Assembly (NCBI RefSeq): GCF_014526325.1
Contig: NZ_JACNMJ010000001.1
Span: 434,001-498,000, forward strand
Direction: 5' to 3'
From: Psychroserpens algicola
Lineage (GTDB): Bacteria; Bacteroidota; Bacteroidia; Flavobacteriales; Flavobacteriaceae
Length of the DNA stretch: 64,000 nucleotides
The notes below the pieces were generated by a model. That model was not told the origin of the DNA, made no database searches, and worked only from the letters and a program-made list of their open reading frames with translations. The position numbers and the translations under genes are program-made. Positions 60,032 through 64,000 of the stretch are shown in pieces. Position 1 is the first letter of the stretch, and each line of letters starts with the position of its first letter.

Positions 60032-61648
60032 TTAAAACGAATAGCGTTGTGGTCCTCCTCTTCGAATTTCCTCGCTTGCGAACTCTTCAAACTTTTTAAA
60101 ATTTTCCCTAAAAGCATTAGTTAACTTAAAAGCTGTCTTGTAATATGCTTCATCATCTCCCCAAGTAGTTCTTGGACTTAAGACTTCTTTTGGCACTCCT
60201 GGACAAGTTCGTGGTTGTGCTACTCCAAACACAGAGTGAATATGATAATCTTCATAAGTATATGAACCCAATTCTCCATTAAGAACGGCATTAATCATAG
60301 CTCTCGTATATTTCAATTTCATACGTGTTCCCACTCCATAAGGTCCACCTGTCCAACCTGTATTAACCAGCCAAACATTAACGCCAGACTCTTTCATTTT
60401 ATGGCTCAACATTTCAGCATATTTTGTTGGATGTAAAGGCATAAAAGGAGCTCCGAAACAGGCCGAAAAACTAGGCACTGGCTCAACTACTCCAGCTTCT
60501 GTTCCAGCAACCTTAGCCGTATAACCAGAAATAAAATGGTATGCTGCCTGACTAGGAGTTAATTTTGAAATTGGAGGTAAAACTCCAAAAGCATCAGCTG
60601 TTAAAAAGAAAATGTTCTTAGGGTTTTTTCCAATAGAAGGAACTCTAATATTCTCAATATGATGAATTGGATAACTTACTCTTGTATTTTGTGTTATTGA
60701 AGTGTTTTCAAAATCAACATCACCTTTGTCATTCATGATAACATTTTCAAGGATTGCTCCTTTTTTTATAGCATCATAGATTTCTGGCTCTTGTTCTTGT
60801 GATAAATTAATCACTTTTGCATAACAGCCACCTTCAAAATTAAATACAGTATTTTCATTTGTCCAGCCGTGTTCATCATCGCCAATCAAGCTACGTTCAG
60901 CGTCGGTTGACAGAGTCGTTTTTCCGGTTCCGGATAATCCAAAAAAGATAGCCGTATCTCCATCTTTACCAACATTGGCACTACAGTGCATTGGTAAAGT
61001 ATTTTTAAATACAGGTAAAATAAAGTTTAACGCAGAAAAAATACCTTTCTTAATTTCACCTGTATAACCTGTACCTCCTATCAGTGCAATCTTACGTGTG
61101 AAATCTAAAATTGCAAAATTATGTTGTCTTGTTCCGTCTATTTCAGCGTCGGCCATAAAACCTGGCGCATTAATAACCGTCCATTCTGGAGTAAAATCTT
61201 TCAATTCTTCTTCGGTAGGACGTAAAAACATGTTATACGCAAACATGTTGCTCCATGGATATTCATTAATAACTCTGATATTTAATCTATAGTTATCATC
61301 AGCACATGCATAACTGTCTCTAACAAACACTTCTTTTTCAGAAAGATAAGCAGTGACTTTGTCATATAACTTTTGAAATTTATCTGAATCAAAAGGAATG
61401 TTTATGTTTCCCCACCAAACTCGATCTTTGGTAATATCATCTTTTACAATGAATCTATCCTGAGGTGAACGACCAGTAAACTCACCGGTTTTTACCGCTA
61501 AAGCACCTGAAGACGCTTCCTCTCCTTGTCCTTTGGAAATAGTAAGTTCGTGAAGTTGGTCTGAAGATAATTGATATCTTACTTGAGCATTTTTGATACC
61601 GTAGGCATCTAACGAAATCGTTTTCGTGATTTGTGTATGGTTTACCAT
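60032..61648 (-). CDS. pckA: Phosphoenolpyruvate carboxykinase (ATP)
   Basis: The ATG at 61648 (MVNHTQITKTISLDAYGIKN) is preferred over 61675. The 538-residue enzyme has the substrate-binding TGEFTGRSPQDRFIV, the P-loop GLSGTGKTTLS, LIGDDEHGW with metal-binding Asp and GTRMKLKYTRAMI. It converts oxaloacetate to PEP with ATP, linking the TCA cycle to gluconeogenesis. It has its own promoter and a strong terminator. Confidence 0.97.
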   Translation of the reverse strand: MVNHTQITKTISLDAYGIKNAQVRYQLSSDQLHELTISKGQGEEASSGALAVKTGEFTGRSPQDRFIVKDDITKDRVWWGNINIPFDSDKFQKLYDKVTAYLSEKEVFVRDSYACADDNYRLNIRVINEYPWSNMFAYNMFLRPTEEELKDFTPEWTVINAPGFMADAEIDGTRQHNFAILDFTRKIALIGGTGYTGEIKKGIFSALNFILPVFKNTLPMHCSANVGKDGDTAIFFGLSGTGKTTLSTDAERSLIGDDEHGWTNENTVFNFEGGCYAKVINLSQEQEPEIYDAIKKGAILENVIMNDKGDVDFENTSITQNTRVSYPIHHIENIRVPSIGKNPKNIFFLTADAFGVLPPISKLTPSQAAYHFISGYTAKVAGTEAGVVEPVPSFSACFGAPFMPLHPTKYAEMLSHKMKESGVNVWLVNTGWTGGPYGVGTRMKLKYTRAMINAVLNGELGSYTYEDYHIHSVFGVAQPRTCPGVPKEVLSPRTTWGDDEAYYKTAFKLTNAFRENFKKFEEFASEEIRRGGPQRYSF

Positions 61649-61672
61649 AATTTGTTTGTGTTGTTTAAAGTG

Positions 61673-61680
61673 CAAAATTA
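61673..61680 (-). promoter_or_regulatory. -7 box upstream of pckA
   Basis: TAATTTTG (minus strand) matches TAnnTTTG and lies 25 bp before the pckA ATG at 61648. Confidence 0.55.
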
Positions 61681-61708
61681 AACTTTATTTTAAAGTAGAC
61701 TGCTTATT

Positions 61709-62104
61709 TTAAGAATTATCAGTCTTGTTTTTAAAAAAGTTTATCAACAATACCAACCAAGCCATAATTAATAATAGTCCGCCAATAGGTGTAATGAAAC
61801 CTATATGCTTAAAATCAAAACTTGTGAGTTCATTTGTTGCTAATCCATAAATAGATCCAGAAAAACATAAGATTCCAAAAATAGTAAGGTAAAGAATAAT
61901 TCGCTTTGCCTTTTCTGTAAGCAACGCTAAATTTCCAATACACAAAAGAAATAAGGCATGATACATTTGATAACGTACACCTGTCTCAAAAGTTTGCTGA
62001 GCATCACTAGAAATTAAAGACTTAAGGCCATGAGCTCCAAAAGCACCAAGAACAATTGCAACAACTCCTAAAATACAAGCTGTAATCAGAATTTTTTTGT
62101 TCAT
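61709..62104 (-). CDS. DUF423 membrane protein
   Basis: A 131-residue protein with four membrane helices and the DUF423 pattern: VAIVLGAFGAHGLKSLISSDAQQTFETGVRYQMYHALFLL, split by a charged loop from SGSIYGLATNEL. Function unknown. Its start faces the divergent saccharopine dehydrogenase gene across about 150 bp. Confidence 0.9.
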   Translation of the reverse strand: MNKKILITACILGVVAIVLGAFGAHGLKSLISSDAQQTFETGVRYQMYHALFLLCIGNLALLTEKAKRIILYLTIFGILCFSGSIYGLATNELTSFDFKHIGFITPIGGLLLIMAWLVLLINFFKNKTDNS

Positions 62105-62253
62105 ATATAAATTGAATTTAGGTTTTTATAACCCATTGTATTTAGTAAATTCGTCTAAAATTGCTTTGAAGTGGTTTAAAACTTAATAGGTAACTTTAGC
62201 TATATTTTGAACTTCAAAGATTTTAATAACAAAATTACTCAACTCAAACCATT

Positions 62254-63618
62254 ATGCGAAAGATTTTAGTCATAGGTTCTGGAAAATCTACATCCTACCT
62301 TATAAAATATTTACTAGAAAAATCTACTGAAGAAGAACTTCATATTATTGTAGGTGACATTAATATACAAAATGCAAAAAAATTAATTGGCGAACACGAA
62401 AATGCCAATGCGATTACCTTAGATGTTTTTAATAAGTCCTCTCGTCAAGCTGCAATTGAAAATGCCGATATTGTGGTTTCTATGCTTCCTGCCAGATACC
62501 ATATAGAAGTTGCGAAAGACTGTATCATGTTTGGAAAAAATATGGTTACAGCATCTTATGTTAGTGATGATATGCAAAAACTCAATAAAGCAGTAACTGA
62601 AAAAGGACTGGTCTTTATGAACGAAATAGGTGTTGATCCTGGTATTGATCATATGAGTGCCATCAAAGTGATTGACAGTATTAGAAGTAAAGGAGGAAAA
62701 ATGATTTTATTTGAATCGTTTACTGGTGGATTGGTAGCACCTGAAAGCGATAATAATCTATGGAATTACAAATTTACCTGGAACCCAAGAAATGTTGTTA
62801 TTGCAGGACAAGGTAGTGCTGCTAAGTTTTTACAGGAAGGATCCTATAAATACATCCCTTATAATAGATTGTTCAGGAGAACAGAATTTTTAGAAATTGA
62901 TGGTTTTGGTCGTTTTGAAGCTTATGCCAACAGAGATTCGCTTAAATATCAATCGGTTTACGGATTAGATTCCATTAAAACTTTATATCGTGGTACGATG
63001 CGTCGTGTTGGTTTTAGTCGTGCGTGGAATATGTTTGTTCAATTAGGAATGACAGATGACAGTTATACCATTGATGATAGTGAAAATATGAGCTATCGCG
63101 ATTTTGTAAATGCTTTTTTACCCTATAGCCATACAGATTCCGTAGAATTAAAGTTTAGACATGCGCTCAAAATTGATCAAGATGATATTGTATGGGACAA
63201 ATTAGAAGAAATTGACATTTTTAGTAAGACAAAAATGGTAGAACTTAAAAAAGCAACACCTGCACAAATACTTCAGAAAATTCTAATGGATAGCTGGACA
63301 CTTCAAGAAGATGATAAAGACATGATTGTTATGTATCATAAGTTTGGGTATGAACTCAACGGTGAACAACACCAAATAGATTCGACAATGGTAACTATTG
63401 GAGAAGACCAAACTTATACAGCTATGGCAAAAACTGTAGGACTACCTGTAGCTATTGCGACATTAGCTATTTTAAATGAAAAAATCACAACACCTGGTGT
63501 ACAAATTCCTATTACCAAAGAAGTTTATGAACCCATTTTGAATGAATTAGAAGATTTCGGAATTCAATTTTCAGAAAAAGAAGTTCCTTATTTAGGTTAT
63601 AATCCATTAAACGTCTAG
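62254..63618 (+). CDS. Saccharopine dehydrogenase-family protein
   Basis: A 454-residue protein with an N-terminal Rossmann motif (ILVIGSGKSTSYLIKYLLEK), a DIVVSMLPARYHIEVAKDCI block and the central NEIGVDPGIDHMSAIKVID, as in saccharopine dehydrogenases of lysine metabolism. The AsnC/Lrp regulator 11 bp downstream fits amino-acid control. It may act in lysine degradation rather than synthesis; the direction is not decided. Confidence 0.9.
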   Translation: MRKILVIGSGKSTSYLIKYLLEKSTEEELHIIVGDINIQNAKKLIGEHENANAITLDVFNKSSRQAAIENADIVVSMLPARYHIEVAKDCIMFGKNMVTASYVSDDMQKLNKAVTEKGLVFMNEIGVDPGIDHMSAIKVIDSIRSKGGKMILFESFTGGLVAPESDNNLWNYKFTWNPRNVVIAGQGSAAKFLQEGSYKYIPYNRLFRRTEFLEIDGFGRFEAYANRDSLKYQSVYGLDSIKTLYRGTMRRVGFSRAWNMFVQLGMTDDSYTIDDSENMSYRDFVNAFLPYSHTDSVELKFRHALKIDQDDIVWDKLEEIDIFSKTKMVELKKATPAQILQKILMDSWTLQEDDKDMIVMYHKFGYELNGEQHQIDSTMVTIGEDQTYTAMAKTVGLPVAIATLAILNEKITTPGVQIPITKEVYEPILNELEDFGIQFSEKEVPYLGYNPLNV

Positions 63619-63629
63619 ATAACTTGCCT

Positions 63630-64000
63630 ATGAAGATGGTTAATCAAAATATTCAAATTGATGGTATTGATAAAAAAATACTGAGAGCATTGATGTCTGA
63701 TGCTAGAACACCTATTTTAGAAATTGCGAGACATGTAGGTATTTCGGGTGCTGCTATACATCAAAGACTTCGGAAATTGGAAAAATCGGGTTTAATTTCT
63801 GGTTCTAAATTTGTAATTAATCCTAAAGTTTTAGGCTATACAACGATGGCTTTTATTGGAATTTATTTAGATAAGGCAATCAGTAATCCTGAAGCTGTAA
63901 AACAGTTGCAAAAAATACCTGAAGTTTTAGAATGTCATTATACAACCGGAAACTGGAGTATCTTCATAAAAATTCTATGTAAGGATAATGAACATCTAAT
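63630..64000 (+). CDS. AsnC/Lrp-family transcriptional regulator (truncated by window edge)
   Basis: The frame from ATG 63630 is open to the window end. The N-terminal HTH shows IDGIDKKILRALMSDARTPILEIARHVGISGAAIHQRLRKLEKSGLI in overlapping blocks (IDKKILRALMSDART, then IARHVGISGAAIHQRLRKLE). The start of the RAM effector domain (GYTTMAFIGIYLD, VLECHYTTGNWSIFIKI) follows. It probably senses an amino acid and controls the adjacent saccharopine dehydrogenase-type gene. A second ATG at 63636 is possible. Confidence 0.92.
   Translation, partial: MKMVNQNIQIDGIDKKILRALMSDARTPILEIARHVGISGAAIHQRLRKLEKSGLISGSKFVINPKVLGYTTMAFIGIYLDKAISNPEAVKQLQKIPEVLECHYTTGNWSIFIKILCKDNEHL

Noticed and set aside
1-64000. 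CRISPR array, IS element, integrase, prophage, rRNA operon
   Set aside because: No regularly spaced direct repeats, no transposase or integrase motifs, no phage structural genes and no rRNA sequence were seen.

Overview
The window is a piece of an AT-rich chromosome (roughly one third G+C by eye) from a member of the Flavobacteriaceae (Bacteroidota), most likely a marine genus; the exact genus cannot be read from the sequence. The supporting signs are: two secreted proteins with type IX secretion C-terminal sorting domains; -7 promoter boxes of the form TAnnTTTG instead of sigma-70 boxes; weak or absent Shine-Dalgarno sequences; family-typical genes (DUF4230, DUF4271, DUF4296, TPR histidine kinases, BlaI with an M56 protease); a DNA polymerase III alpha subunit with a fused N-terminal exonuclease; and many stop/start overlaps of the form TAATG.

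Layout. 1-2.2 kb (minus): response regulator, H-NOX haem protein and multi-PAS sensor (cut by the left edge), an apparent nitric-oxide or redox sensing operon. 2.3-8.05 kb (minus): MmcQ/YjbR, DUF4230, cyclase, hemW, LRR lipoprotein, ruvC and a beta-barrel protein, tightly packed. 8.1-11.9 kb (plus): LPG-synthase-like membrane protein, GT2, a secreted protein and a Bax-inhibitor-like protein. 11.9-15.7 kb (minus): a lipoprotein, a TPR protein, an M56/BlaR1-like protease with two TonB-C-like domains, and BlaI behind tandem palindromic operators. 15.7-19.5 kb: DUF456, then a LuxR-type response regulator and TPR histidine kinase. Beyond the regulator's 3' end lies an unannotated unit that looks like an approximately 95-nt small RNA gene with its own -7 box, tandem activator-like palindromes and an intrinsic terminator. 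A small exported peptide gene lies upstream of the kinase.

19.8-24.7 kb is the most accessory-looking part: an isolated lipoprotein, then a two-gene operon (membrane protein with a long helical N-terminal region, and a periplasmic TPR protein) next to a tRNA-Asp gene. 24.8-34.5 kb: DUF58, ClpP, thioredoxin, an SRPBCC-ArsR operon with palindromic operators, a tiny membrane protein, dnaE, a DUF2383 protein and a calcium-binding-repeat lipoprotein. 34.6-39.7 kb (plus): rpsP-rimM-trmN6, a glutaryl-CoA-dehydrogenase-like enzyme, an SGNH hydrolase and a metallophosphoesterase. 39.7-42.6 kb (minus): ferredoxin, ferredoxin/flavodoxin-NADP reductase, a NifU-like scaffold and an Mrp ATPase, which is an iron-sulfur and electron-transfer cluster.

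42.8-64 kb is ordinary core genome: T9SS cargo proteins, an alkyltransferase-like protein, LysE, trmB, a glycosyltransferase with no canonical start codon, a PhoR/PhoB-like pair, a LuxE-like protein, tyrS, an epimerase, DUF4296, dihydroorotase, a dolichol-phosphate-mannose-synthase-like GT2, DUF4271, hemD, pckA, DUF423, saccharopine dehydrogenase and an AsnC/Lrp regulator cut by the right edge. Two families of intergenic, hairpin-forming repeats are scattered through the window (clear copies at 26.8, 41.2, 35.85 and 53.3 kb). I see no IS element, integrase, CRISPR array, rRNA or prophage.
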